From positions 2,071,001 through 2,135,000 of the forward strand of contig NZ_CP065359.1 in the NCBI RefSeq assembly GCF_019904295.1: 64,000 nt of DNA, read 5' to 3'. This document shows, piece by piece, positions 26,422 through 34,916 of the stretch; the first letter of the stretch is position 1, and every line of letters starts with the position of its first letter. The stretch comes from Ruegeria sp. SCSIO 43209. Lineage in GTDB: Bacteria > Pseudomonadota > Alphaproteobacteria > Rhodobacterales > Rhodobacteraceae. Below the pieces are notes generated by a model. It was not told the DNA's origin and ran no database searches. It saw nothing but the letters and a program-made list of their open reading frames with translations. The position numbers and the translations under genes were made by a program.

Positions 26422-27582
26422 ATGATGACGAATCCAACTCTCCAGCAACCGCAGTCTCGCCCCCGGAGTCATTCTGGCCCCGGCAGGGTAAAACTGGATC
26501 AATTGGCCGATCATCTTGGGCTTTCTAAGAGCACGGTGTCCCGCGCCCTGAATGGATATACCGACATCTCGGAATCCACGAGAAAGCGCGTTGAAACCAC
26601 GGCGCGAAAGATGGGCTATCGCCCACTCAGCCATGCGCAGGCGATACGAACCGGGCGGGTGCGCGCCATCGCCATGGTCATCAACAGCGAAGAACCAGAC
26701 CGGCATAATCCATTTCTTCAGGATTTTCTGGCCGGAGCATGCGAAGCGGCGAGCGCATCCGACTGGACGATGACGATTTCTACGGCGAAGTCCGAAAAAG
26801 ATATGCTTGATGTATTGGGGCGGCTTGTCGAAGAGCGCAAAGCCGATGGATTCATTCTGCCCCGGACCGAGGTCGACGATGCGAGGGTGAAATACCTGCA
26901 AGAGTTGAAGGTTCCCTTCATCATGTATGGCCGCACGGGGTATGGGCAGGCGGACTGGCAGGATGAGACATCCTGGTTCGACATTTCGGGTGAATCTGCA
27001 ACCCGTGATGCGGTCGGTCGGCTCGTCGATTTTGGCCATACGCGTATCGGATATGTCGGTAGCGATCCGAAATTCAACTACAGCCATCTGCGCCGTGACG
27101 GTTATCTTGAAGGTCTCAAGATCGCGGCCTTGCCTGCCGATCCCGAGTTGATCCGGGAAGGTGCTCGTACGCGCGAGGAGGGTGCGGTTGAGGCACGCGC
27201 GCTTTTGACGCTGAATCACCCACCTACTGCAATAGTATTTGCAACGGATCTGGCTGCGCTGGGGTGTTACTCGGTCTGTACAGAACTGGGCCTCGAGGTC
27301 GGGCAAGATGTATCAATTCTGGGATATGATGGCATCCCTGAATGCCAATATGTCAGCCCTGGTCTAACCACGTTCAGCGTCGATTCTAAGCGGGCCGGAG
27401 AACGCCTTGCGACGATGCTGATCAGTCAGACTCGCGGTGAAGCGCCCGCAGATCTGCGTGAGATTGGTGAGGCCGTTCTGATCGAACGCAGTTCCGACGG
27501 GCCACCAAGCGTTACAGCCGAGGAACTGGCCCGAAAAATTCAACTTTCAAAAGATCATAACCGGGGAGGAAACCGACTATGA
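26422..27582 (+). CDS. LacI-family regulator of the sugar ABC operon
   Basis: LacI/GalR-type repressor, 386 residues. After a 30-residue polar leader, the helix-turn-helix reads VKLDQLADHLGLSKSTVSRALNGYTDISESTR, shown here by its S-T-V-S-R-A-L-N-G core near residue 45. The periplasmic-binding-like sugar domain follows from about residue 85. Two ATG codons in a row (26422, 26425) fit the start. A TTG at 26386 would place the operator inside the gene and is rejected. The stop overlaps the binding-protein start (ATGA), so the regulator is the first gene of its own operon. The effector is presumably the imported glycoside. Confidence 0.92.
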   Translation: MMTNPTLQQPQSRPRSHSGPGRVKLDQLADHLGLSKSTVSRALNGYTDISESTRKRVETTARKMGYRPLSHAQAIRTGRVRAIAMVINSEEPDRHNPFLQDFLAGACEAASASDWTMTISTAKSEKDMLDVLGRLVEERKADGFILPRTEVDDARVKYLQELKVPFIMYGRTGYGQADWQDETSWFDISGESATRDAVGRLVDFGHTRIGYVGSDPKFNYSHLRRDGYLEGLKIAALPADPELIREGARTREEGAVEARALLTLNHPPTAIVFATDLAALGCYSVCTELGLEVGQDVSILGYDGIPECQYVSPGLTTFSVDSKRAGERLATMLISQTRGEAPADLREIGEAVLIERSSDGPPSVTAEELARKIQLSKDHNRGGNRL

Positions 27583-28934
27583 AACTTGCACCTTTAGCAT
27601 CGCGAATGATGCTTGGAACATCGCTTGCGCTAGTATTGGCGGCGACGTCAGCTCAGGCGGATACGATCCGCTTCTGGACCACCGAAGAACAGCCCGAGCG
27701 GCTGGCCAAGCAACAGGAAATGGCTGACCAGTTCAAGGCTGAAACCGGCACCACGGTCGAGGTTATCCCGGTCACCGAAAGTGATCTGGGTACACGCGCC
27801 ACAGCAGCATTTGCCGCCGGAGACCTGCCAGATGTGGTCTATCATCCGCTGCAATATGCCCTGCCATGGGCTGAAGCGGGCATTCTGGACACCGAAGCCG
27901 CCACCGAAGTGATCGAAGAACTGGGCGCCGACACCTTCGCCCCCGGCGCGCTTGGTATGGCGGCGTTCAATGACGAAACCGCGTCGGTACCGGTCGATGG
28001 ATGGACCCAAATGGTTGTCTACCGCAAAGACCTGTTTGATGAAGCGGGCCTTGAGGCCCCGAACTCATTCGCCAACGTCGTCGCTGCGCTGGAGCAGTTG
28101 CACAACCCGCCCGAGATGTACGGTTTCGTTGCTGCAACCAAAGTTGATGAAAACTTCATGAGTCAGGTTTTGGAGCATGTGTTCCTCGCCAATGGCGTGA
28201 CCCCTGTTGGCGCGGACGGCTTCCAGCCGCTGGATGAAGCCAAGACCATAGAGGTATTGGATTTCTACAAGGCGATCTCGAAAGCCTCGCCCCCGGGTGA
28301 GCTATTCTGGAAACAATCGCGCGAGCTGTATTTTGATGGCAAAGCAGCGATGATCATCTGGTCGCCCTTCATCCTTGACGAACTGGCCGGTCTGCGCGAC
28401 AGCGCCCCGCCGACGATCAACGATGATCCGACCTCGCGCGATCTGGCCTCGAAGACTGGTATCGTCACTAACTTCTCGGGCCCATCGAACCCGGATGGCG
28501 CGGCTTGGGGTGACGTTCGTTACTTTGGCATCACCAACGACGCCGACACCGACGCGGCGATGGAGTTCGTGAAATTCGCCATGGACGACGGCTATACTCA
28601 AACACTGGCCATCGCACCCGAGGGCAAGTTCCCGGTCCGTCGCGGTAATGCTGACAACCCGACCTCGTTCTCGGAAGCATGGGCAGAACTGCCTGTAGGC
28701 GTGGACCGCAAAGCCCCGTTGGGCGAGCTGTATGATCAGGCGATGATCGATGAGATCGTCGGCGGTCTGGACGTGGCGCAGCGCTGGGGCGTTGCTGAAG
28801 GCCAGCTGGCTTTGGCGTCCAAAATGATCAACAGCCAGGCAATTAACCGGGTCGTGCGCCAATATATCGACGATGAAATCGATGCCGCCGCTGCAGTGGC
28901 CGCAATGAACGACGAGCTCGCGAAGGTTCAGTAA
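27579..28934 (+). CDS. Sugar-type ABC transporter substrate-binding protein
   Basis: Periplasmic family 1 solute-binding protein, 451 residues. A Sec signal peptide covers about residues 1-27 (cleavage after TSAQA), and mature residues begin DTIRFWTTEEQPERL. Internal motifs such as DLPDVVYHPLQYALPWAEAGIL and GKAAMIIWSPFILDEL are typical of oligosaccharide- or glycoside-binding members. GGGGAGGA lies 8 bases before the ATG, which overlaps the lacI stop. A perfect 10-bp hairpin without a T run follows the gene, likely raising its transcript over the permeases. Ligand unknown; the operon's glycosidase suggests a glucoside or mannoside. Confidence 0.92.
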   Translation: MKLAPLASRMMLGTSLALVLAATSAQADTIRFWTTEEQPERLAKQQEMADQFKAETGTTVEVIPVTESDLGTRATAAFAAGDLPDVVYHPLQYALPWAEAGILDTEAATEVIEELGADTFAPGALGMAAFNDETASVPVDGWTQMVVYRKDLFDEAGLEAPNSFANVVAALEQLHNPPEMYGFVAATKVDENFMSQVLEHVFLANGVTPVGADGFQPLDEAKTIEVLDFYKAISKASPPGELFWKQSRELYFDGKAAMIIWSPFILDELAGLRDSAPPTINDDPTSRDLASKTGIVTNFSGPSNPDGAAWGDVRYFGITNDADTDAAMEFVKFAMDDGYTQTLAIAPEGKFPVRRGNADNPTSFSEAWAELPVGVDRKAPLGELYDQAMIDEIVGGLDVAQRWGVAEGQLALASKMINSQAINRVVRQYIDDEIDAAAAVAAMNDELAKVQ

Positions 28935-28946
28935 CCTTGTGACACA

Positions 28947-28970
28947 TGCAGCGGCGATTGCGCCGCTGCA
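28947..28970 (+). other. Hairpin between binding-protein and permease genes
   Basis: TGCAGCGGCG, loop ATTG, CGCCGCTGCA: a perfect 10-bp stem starting 12 bases after the stop and ending 21 bases before the next start. There is no T run, so it looks like an mRNA-stabilising or partial-attenuation element rather than a full terminator. Such elements are common after binding-protein genes. Confidence 0.65.
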
Positions 28971-28991
28971 CCCAACCCTTCGAGGTATCCC

Positions 28992-30224
28992 ATGTCTTCG
29001 GCCACCCCACCGACCGGAACCGGGGCGCTAGCCAAACGCGAGGCGCGTCTGGCCTGGACGCTGCTGGCTCCGACAGTGATCAGTGTATCGCTTGTGGTGA
29101 TCCTGCCCTTGCTGGCGATCTTTTGGATCAGCTTCAAGCCCTTCACCCTGTCTGACCTTCGTCCGCCTGCACCTGTGGTGCGTGAAAGCCTGCGCGGATC
29201 GGGAGACGATCTGCGGATTGAATACCGCGTCCGCAACTCAAGTCAGGACATCGCCGTTGTCGGAGTCACCCTGACAGATGTTCTACCGGACGGCGTGACG
29301 GCGCGCGAAGTTGCAAGTCCCTGTGTTCTGGACGGGCAAAACCTGTTCTGCGATTTCGGCACACTGGAAGGCGGTCAACGCGAACGCATCCGTATTCCGG
29401 TCACATTGGACGGAGATCCGGACGCTTTCGAAGAGCTGCTCGAAGGATCAGAGCCCGGCGTGACCGGGAGCGGACCCAGCGTCCTGACCAACCTTGAATT
29501 CAGTCTGGAAAACTACGCCCGTGTCTTTGATGGAGACGAGTTCTGGGGCGTGCTGTGGGTCACGTTGTTCTACACCGTGGTCGGCACCATTGGAGCTTTG
29601 GTGATGGGCCTGTTTGCAGCCTTGTTGCTGAACAAAAGCTTCAAGGGACAAGGGTTCATACGCGGCCTCTATCTGTTCCCCTATGTGGCGCCAGTCATCG
29701 CTGTGGCCTTCACATGGGTCACCTTGTTCGACCCGTTCTCAGGTTCTGCCAACGCATTGTTGGTGCAGATGGGACTAAGCAGTGAACCGATCAACTTCTT
29801 CGGGGAACGCCCTTTGGCGCTGATCATGGTGACAGTGTTCGAGATCTGGCGCTATTTCCCGCTGTCGTTCCTGTTCATTCTGGCGCGGATGCAATCAATC
29901 GACTCCAGCATGTATGAAGCAGCAGATATGGATGGAGCCTCACCATTCCAGAAATTCTGGCTACTGAGCATCCCGCAACTGCTGGGCATCCTGTCGGTAC
30001 TGTTCCTGCTGCGTTTCATTTGGACGTTCAACAAGTTCGACGACATCTTCCTGCTGACCGGCGGCAATGCCGGCACCCGTACTCTGACCGTAAATGTCTA
30101 TGAACAGGCCTTTGCGGTTTCGAACATCGGCGCAGGCGCAGCGGTGGCCGTTGTGATCCTGATGTGCCTGATTGCCTTCAGCTTCGTCTTCTTCCGCTTC
30201 ATCAGCCGTGAGGAGGGTTTGTGA
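28992..30224 (+). CDS. MalF-type ABC permease with DUF11-like extracytoplasmic insertion
   Basis: Inner-membrane permease of the binding-protein-dependent sugar class, 410 residues. The first membrane segment is at about residues 20-48. Residues about 52-166 form a large polar insertion before the usual SLENYARVF motif (171-179). The insertion contains a beta-rich stretch (IEYRVRNSS, LTDVLPDGVTA, Cys111 and Cys120, GTLEGGQRERIRIPV) resembling DUF11 adhesin-type repeats. Most UgpA/MalF relatives have only about 25 residues there; E. coli MalF has an unrelated P2 domain. The EAA loop reads YEAADMDGASPFQKFWLLSIPQL (key A-A-x-x-D-G-A). The start has no strong Shine-Dalgarno beyond GAGG about 10 bases upstream. 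Confidence 0.9.
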   Translation: MSSATPPTGTGALAKREARLAWTLLAPTVISVSLVVILPLLAIFWISFKPFTLSDLRPPAPVVRESLRGSGDDLRIEYRVRNSSQDIAVVGVTLTDVLPDGVTAREVASPCVLDGQNLFCDFGTLEGGQRERIRIPVTLDGDPDAFEELLEGSEPGVTGSGPSVLTNLEFSLENYARVFDGDEFWGVLWVTLFYTVVGTIGALVMGLFAALLLNKSFKGQGFIRGLYLFPYVAPVIAVAFTWVTLFDPFSGSANALLVQMGLSSEPINFFGERPLALIMVTVFEIWRYFPLSFLFILARMQSIDSSMYEAADMDGASPFQKFWLLSIPQLLGILSVLFLLRFIWTFNKFDDIFLLTGGNAGTRTLTVNVYEQAFAVSNIGAGAAVAVVILMCLIAFSFVFFRFISREEGL

Positions 30225-31432
30225 TGCGCAAAGGGTATATAACCGCCCCGATTCTAGGCGCGCTCTGGCTGGTGGTGATCGCCACTACTGTCGCCATCAC
30301 CATGTCATTCTCGACCGGGGCTGCGTTCCGGCCACAGGTCTTGCTCTGCTTGATATGGGGGGCTGTTGCCGGTCTGGTGTATGTCCGCTTCCCGGCGCAA
30401 CGCGCACCGGCCCGACTGGGTGTTTCCGCCTTGTTAGGCCTGTCTTGCCTGACCGGAGTCGGGCCTGTCCTGATCGGCTCTGACACATCCCTGCAGGCAA
30501 TACTGGTCACCGTCGTGGCGATGGCAGTCGTGATGCACCTATCCGTTGCCGCAATCCTGAAAGAGACTCCGTTCGGCGAGCTCACCCGTCATGAGTACGA
30601 AGAGGCCGTGATCCGGTTCTGTACGGGCTTTGGCTACATCTTCTTTACCGCGATCGTGATCATCCCGTTCTATGTGATGGTGATGACCAGCCTGAAGTCG
30701 CAACAGGCCCTGTTGCAGAACCCGCTGGATTTCTCGGTAGATCTATCACAAGGCACCGCGCTGTTTCGCAGCTATACCGAGCTGTTTCGCGATTTCAACT
30801 TCGGCACCTATCTTTGGACCTCGCTCTACGTCTCGGTCCTGACGGTCTTTATCACCCTGCTGTTCAGCGTCCCCGGAGCCTATGCCGTCGCGCGGTTCCG
30901 TTTCTCGGGGCAAAAGGCGTTCTCGCGCTCGATTCTGCTGATCTACATGGTGCCGATGATCGTTCTGGCGCTGCCGATCTATATCGCGTTCTCGCTGACT
31001 GGCTTGCGCAACTCGATCCTTGGCATCGTGATGATCTACCCGGTCACGACAATCCCTGTCGCGCTGTACATGCTGCAAGGTTATTTCCGTGGTTTGCCGA
31101 CGGAAGTGGAAGAGGCCGGTCTCATGGATGGGCTTTCGCGGCTGGCAGTGATTTGGAAGATTACGCTGCCGCTTAGCCTGCCTGCGCTGGCGTCGGTCTC
31201 GCTCTACGTCTTCATGATCGCTTGGAACGAGTTCCTGCTGGCCTTCATGCTGCTGGACGACCCTTCGAAATTTACCCTGACCCGAGGCGTCACGATGCTG
31301 AACTCCTCGGAAATTCCCCGACAGCATCTGATGGCCGGTGCGGTGATCGCCACCGTTCCGATCATGGCGCTGTTCCTGGGACTTGAACGTTTCATGACTA
31401 AGGGCCTGACTGCGGGGTCCGTCAAAGGATGA
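30224..31432 (+). CDS. MalG-type ABC permease with extra N-terminal membrane segments
   Basis: Second inner-membrane permease, 402 residues. The canonical MalG-like core begins near residue 130 (FGYIFFTAIVIIPFYVMVMTSLK) and has the EAA loop EEAGLMDGLSRLAVIWKITLPL near residue 295. Ahead of it are about 115 residues with four hydrophobic segments (about 5-25, 38-55, 65-82, 90-112), absent from usual 280-residue MalG proteins. The start is the ATG at 30224, 7 bases from AGGAGG; it overlaps the first permease stop (TGATG). A GTG one codon earlier is less likely. The stop overlaps the glycosidase start (ATGA). Confidence 0.9.
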   Translation: MRKGYITAPILGALWLVVIATTVAITMSFSTGAAFRPQVLLCLIWGAVAGLVYVRFPAQRAPARLGVSALLGLSCLTGVGPVLIGSDTSLQAILVTVVAMAVVMHLSVAAILKETPFGELTRHEYEEAVIRFCTGFGYIFFTAIVIIPFYVMVMTSLKSQQALLQNPLDFSVDLSQGTALFRSYTELFRDFNFGTYLWTSLYVSVLTVFITLLFSVPGAYAVARFRFSGQKAFSRSILLIYMVPMIVLALPIYIAFSLTGLRNSILGIVMIYPVTTIPVALYMLQGYFRGLPTEVEEAGLMDGLSRLAVIWKITLPLSLPALASVSLYVFMIAWNEFLLAFMLLDDPSKFTLTRGVTMLNSSEIPRQHLMAGAVIATVPIMALFLGLERFMTKGLTAGSVKG

Positions 31433-32685
31433 CTGAGATGAACCAACATACAAACCCCGACCGCGAGGCGCGCAACATTCTGGTTGCCAATGATCGCGGC
31501 GGCTACACCATCCCGACCGAAGGGCTTTACCCCTATCAATGGAATTGGGACAGCGCGATTGCGGCGCTTGGTTTTGCCGAGTTCGACATTGATCGAGCCT
31601 GGGTGGAACTTGAAACACTGTTCTCGGGCCAGTGGGATGATGGAATGGTGCCGCATATCCTGTTCCACAAACAGGATGACGGATATTACCCCGGCCCGGA
31701 TGTCTGGGGTGGCCACGGGCCGATCCCGTCCTCTGGCATCATTCAGCCCCCGGTGGCTGCAACTGTGGCGCGGAAGATCTGGGAAAAAGATGGCGATGCA
31801 GGCGCGGACCGCGTTCGCGCGCTCTTCCCATCTCTGCTGGCGTGGCATCGCTGGATCATGAAATGGCGACTCGACGAACACGGCGCGGTCTGCACCACGC
31901 ATCCGTGGGAAGCTGGTCGCGACAATGCACCGGACTGGGACAAAGCAATGGAGGGCGTAGATCCCACAGGTGTCGGAGACTACCAGCGTCGTGACACAAG
32001 CCACGTCAACAGTGCAGACCGACCGACCAAATACGACTATGACCGCTATATCAAATTGGTTCAGATCGGCTGTCAGGCCGACTGGGATCAACAGAAGTTG
32101 CTGAGCCTGAATCACTTCCGAGTCGCAGATCCGACGATGACATTTATCACTCTGCGCGCCGCACGCGATCTGCAGGAGATCAGCGAAAGGCTTGGAATTG
32201 CTGCGGATGAACTAAGTAGCGACATTCAAAGGCTCGAAGCGGGCGCGCGATCTTTGTGGAACGAAACGCTGAGCTCGTTCGACTCGCGTGATGCGCTGAC
32301 TGGTGATTGGGCCGGAAGCATCTCTAACGCGTCGTATCTTTGCTGGTTTGGGGGACTTGACTCACAGCACATGCTGGAGCGCCTGCGGGCGACGCTTGCA
32401 AAAGTACCCTTTCCAGTTCCCAGCTATGACCCCGCGATGCCCAACTTCGACCAACGCAGGTACTGGAGGGGTCCCACTTGGGGTTTCATGAATATGCTGA
32501 TCGGGTTTGGATTAGCGGATATGGGGCACCTCGAAGAAGCCGAGGCACTGCGCCAGAAAACGTCGCAGCTGATCGCAACAAACGGCTTCGCTGAATACTA
32601 CGATCCTCTGACCGGCAGCCCTGCCGGAGGGAATTCATTCACCTGGACAGCCGCGGTTTGGCTGCATTGGGCAGGGAGGAACTAA
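31429..32685 (+). CDS. GH63-type glycosidase, MGH/glucosylglycerate hydrolase-like
   Basis: Cytoplasmic (no signal peptide) (alpha/alpha)6-barrel glycosidase, 418 residues, of the MGH1-type group of family GH63. It shows LYPYQWNWDSA near residue 32, HPWEAGRDNAPDWDKAM with Asp165 as probable general acid, and GFAEYYDPLTGSPAGGNSFTW with Glu389 as probable base. Characterised bacterial members hydrolyse mannosylglycerate and glucosylglycerate. Placed between the permeases and the ATPase with overlapping ends on both sides, it should cleave the imported solute. Exact substrate is inference; other small alpha-glycosides are possible. Family recognition is by overall motif pattern. Confidence 0.8.
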   Translation: MTEMNQHTNPDREARNILVANDRGGYTIPTEGLYPYQWNWDSAIAALGFAEFDIDRAWVELETLFSGQWDDGMVPHILFHKQDDGYYPGPDVWGGHGPIPSSGIIQPPVAATVARKIWEKDGDAGADRVRALFPSLLAWHRWIMKWRLDEHGAVCTTHPWEAGRDNAPDWDKAMEGVDPTGVGDYQRRDTSHVNSADRPTKYDYDRYIKLVQIGCQADWDQQKLLSLNHFRVADPTMTFITLRAARDLQEISERLGIAADELSSDIQRLEAGARSLWNETLSSFDSRDALTGDWAGSISNASYLCWFGGLDSQHMLERLRATLAKVPFPVPSYDPAMPNFDQRRYWRGPTWGFMNMLIGFGLADMGHLEEAEALRQKTSQLIATNGFAEYYDPLTGSPAGGNSFTWTAAVWLHWAGRN

Positions 32686-33740
32686 TGGGCAGCATCGAAC
32701 TAAAATCCGTCGAAAAGTGGTTTGGCTCGGCCCAGGTCATCAAAGGCGTTGACCTAATGATTGATGAAGGTGAATTCATCGTCTTCGTCGGTCCATCGGG
32801 CTGTGGAAAATCCACCCTGCTTCGCATGATCGGTGGGCTTGAAGATATCTCGCGCGGATCGCTACTAATCAACGGCAATGATGTCACGGATCACCCACCC
32901 TCCAAGCGGGGTCTGACGATGGTGTTCCAGTCCTATGCGCTTTATCCCCACCTGACGGTCGCCGAAAATATGGGGTTCTCACTTAAGGTCGCGGGTGTTC
33001 CGAAGGCCGAGATAGCAGAGCAGGTCAATAAAGCCGCCGAGGTTCTCAAGCTGGGACCTTTTCTGGAACGTCGCCCCAAGGACCTGTCCGGTGGACAGCG
33101 GCAGCGCGTTGCAATTGGTCGTTCTATCGTGCGCGACCCGACGGCGTTTCTGTTCGATGAACCGCTCTCGAATCTTGATGCAGCGCTTCGTGTCGAAATG
33201 CGTTACGAAATCGCGAAACTTCATCAGAACCTAAAGCGCACAATGATCTACGTGACGCACGATCAGGTTGAAGCGATGACATTGGCCGACCGCATCGTCG
33301 TGCTTGAGTACGGCAAGATCGCGCAAGTCGGCACACCCCGCGAACTTTACGAACGCCCTGCCAATCTGTTTGTCGCACAGTTCATTGGCAGCCCCAAAAT
33401 GAACATATTGCCGTGCACGACTCAGAACGATGGCTACACTCTGGAACATGGCAGAGGCGGCGACTTCGCGCGCTCGGGTGTAGCAAGCAAACTCGGCATT
33501 CGCCCCGAACACATCGATGTTGTATCATCGGGCGATGGGCAATGTGATGGCATCATCGAGGTGATTGAGTATCTGGGGGCAGATACCTTCCTGATCGTGG
33601 ATTGCGGCGCCGAAGAGAAGGTTACCGTGCGCCTGAATGGGGACACCGCTCTAAAGCCTGGGGCAAAGATCGGCCTGCATTTTCCCACCGACAAACTTCA
33701 TTTCTTTGACGAGAATGGGCAGGCATTGGTAGAGCAATGA
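32685..33740 (+). CDS. Sugar ABC transporter ATPase, UgpC/MsmK type
   Basis: Cytoplasmic ATPase energising the operon's permeases, 351 residues. Walker A GPSGCGKST (36-44), signature LSGGQRQR near residue 131, Walker B AFLFDEP near 155 with D-loop SNLDA, and switch His in VTHDQVEAM. The C-terminal 110 residues carry a TOBE/OB fold (IRPEHIDVV and following), as in MalK-type subunits. GGGAGGA lies 5 bases before the ATG, which overlaps the glycosidase stop (TAATG). No separate terminator follows directly; a bidirectional hairpin lies about 245 bp further on. Confidence 0.95.
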   Translation: MGSIELKSVEKWFGSAQVIKGVDLMIDEGEFIVFVGPSGCGKSTLLRMIGGLEDISRGSLLINGNDVTDHPPSKRGLTMVFQSYALYPHLTVAENMGFSLKVAGVPKAEIAEQVNKAAEVLKLGPFLERRPKDLSGGQRQRVAIGRSIVRDPTAFLFDEPLSNLDAALRVEMRYEIAKLHQNLKRTMIYVTHDQVEAMTLADRIVVLEYGKIAQVGTPRELYERPANLFVAQFIGSPKMNILPCTTQNDGYTLEHGRGGDFARSGVASKLGIRPEHIDVVSSGDGQCDGIIEVIEYLGADTFLIVDCGAEEKVTVRLNGDTALKPGAKIGLHFPTDKLHFFDENGQALVEQ

Positions 33741-33984
33741 ACGTTGCTTCCTATCAGTTGAGGTTAAACAGTTCTGCTGATCGGGTCTGAGTTTCACCAC
33801 TGATTATTCTTTGGCGGTGGGGCGAAATAGAGAACACGCATAGCGCTTGCTTGGATGCCAACGGATGGCGGGGGCCTCTGAACTCACGTGATCATCGTCC
33901 GGTGTGTCACATGGATTGAATGACCGCTGCTGGGTTTGGGCCCTTGTTCAGCGTCTCGTAAGACTTGCAGAAACACTGAAACTA

Positions 33985-34014
33985 GAAAGCCCCCGCCAAT
34001 GGCGGGGGCTTTTA
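33985..34014. terminator. Bidirectional terminator
   Basis: AAGCCCCCGCC, loop AAT, GGCGGGGGCTT: a perfect stem with T residues after it on the plus strand and a TTT on the minus strand. It lies 20 bases past the stop of the minus-strand lipoprotein gene and downstream of the plus-strand ABC operon, so it can serve both. Confidence 0.85.
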
Positions 34015-34034
34015 CTTAGATTGTGTAAGCTAAA

Positions 34035-34541
34035 TTAACGGCAGTTCAGTGGCACTGCAAAACCCGAACTGCGCTCGGACGAACCTTTGCGGTATACATC
34101 ACCCGCGGGCAAGCATCCGGTAAAGCGTTCCGTTTGAGCGCCAAAGGCCGAGCCCACCGATGTATCAACTTTGGTGGAGTTGTTTTCCGTACGCAGGACG
34201 CCGAACAACTGACCGTTTACACTGACATTGCTCAGGTACAGATTGGTATCACTGCCAGTGAGCTGAACTGAATTCGCATCTGAGCGACCGCCATTATCGA
34301 TTGCGACACCCGCGATCTTTTCAAGCTCGGCTTTGTCCGATGTAACCTGGACCGTTGGTAGCTTGGCCAGTTCCGCCGGGATGTTGGTTTCTGGCGGCAA
34401 AAAGGCTACGGCGCCTTTCACATCCGACACTGTGCGCGGTTCACCATCAATCCCGGTGAAACCAACACCTTCGCGGTTAAAGGGGTCTTCGCAGGCTGAC
34501 AATGTCAGAACAGCAAGAGCGGGCAACAAGATTTTTTTCAT
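34035..34541 (-). CDS. Small lipoprotein of unknown function
   Basis: Predicted lipoprotein of 168 residues. The signal peptide MKKILLPALAVLTLSAC ends in a lipobox (LSAC) with lipidated Cys17, followed by EDPFNREG; Glu at +2 instead of Asp suggests outer-membrane sorting. The mature part is polar with two later Cys (in TGCLPAGDV and the C-terminal PLNCR) that could pair. I do not recognise a characterised family. ATG at 34539-34541 is chosen because it begins the signal peptide; the upstream extension to 34685 is not hydrophobic. Followed by a terminator; apparently monocistronic. Confidence 0.8.
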   Translation of the reverse strand: MKKILLPALAVLTLSACEDPFNREGVGFTGIDGEPRTVSDVKGAVAFLPPETNIPAELAKLPTVQVTSDKAELEKIAGVAIDNGGRSDANSVQLTGSDTNLYLSNVSVNGQLFGVLRTENNSTKVDTSVGSAFGAQTERFTGCLPAGDVYRKGSSERSSGFAVPLNCR

Positions 34542-34693
34542 GGCGGTCAACATTTTGGAAAGGGTTGCTGAAGCGTAGCGGCAGGGGATTAGAAAAAGCA
34601 AGCCGCTGAGATTCAGAACACCCAAACCTCTGATGCGCCCCTGCAACGCCCCTGCTTGGTTTACGCCTACTAAGAGATACCCCAAAACAATAC

Positions 34694-34724
34694 AAAAAAG
34701 GACCCTGCATGGCAGAGTCCTTCT
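34694..34724 (-). terminator. Intrinsic terminator after rpmG
   Basis: On the minus strand AAGGACTCTG, loop CCATG and CAGGGTCCTT (one U-G pair) are followed by TTTT. It lies about 25 bases after the rpmG stop. Confidence 0.85.
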
Positions 34725-34748
34725 TCAAAAAGTATGTCAGAGGGCAGA

Positions 34749-34916
34749 TTACTTGATCTTGCCTTCTTTGTACTCGACATGCTTCCGAGCGACCGGATCG
34801 TATTTACGAATGGTCATTTTCTCGGTCATGGTGCGCGCGTTCTTCTTGGTCACGTAGAAGTGGCCCGTGCCCGCGGTCGAGTTCAGACGGATCTTGATTG
34901 TCGTCGGCTTCGCCAT
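34749..34916 (-). CDS. rpmG: Ribosomal protein L33
   Basis: Large-subunit ribosomal protein bL33, 55 residues, normal length. It starts [26 protein letters not shown] (key I-K-I-R-L, Y-x-T-x-K-N) and ends in a basic [22 protein letters not shown] tail. It lacks the four zinc-binding cysteines, so it is the zinc-free (C-minus) form. An AGGAGA site lies 6 bases before the ATG; the upstream extension of the frame is ignored. Monocistronic with its own terminator. Confidence 0.98.
   Translation of the reverse strand: MAKPTTIKIRLNSTAGTGHFYVTKKNARTMTEKMTIRKYDPVARKHVEYKEGKIK

Noticed and set aside
26374..27306. 310-codon minus-strand frame antisense to the LacI-type gene
   Set aside because: The plus-strand LacI helix-turn-helix and sugar domain are unmistakable; the opposite frame has no domain.
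30746..32115. Long minus-strand frames antisense to the second permease and glycosidase
   Set aside because: High G+C third positions of the real genes leave the opposite frame open; the products are Arg/His/Gln-rich without any family motif.
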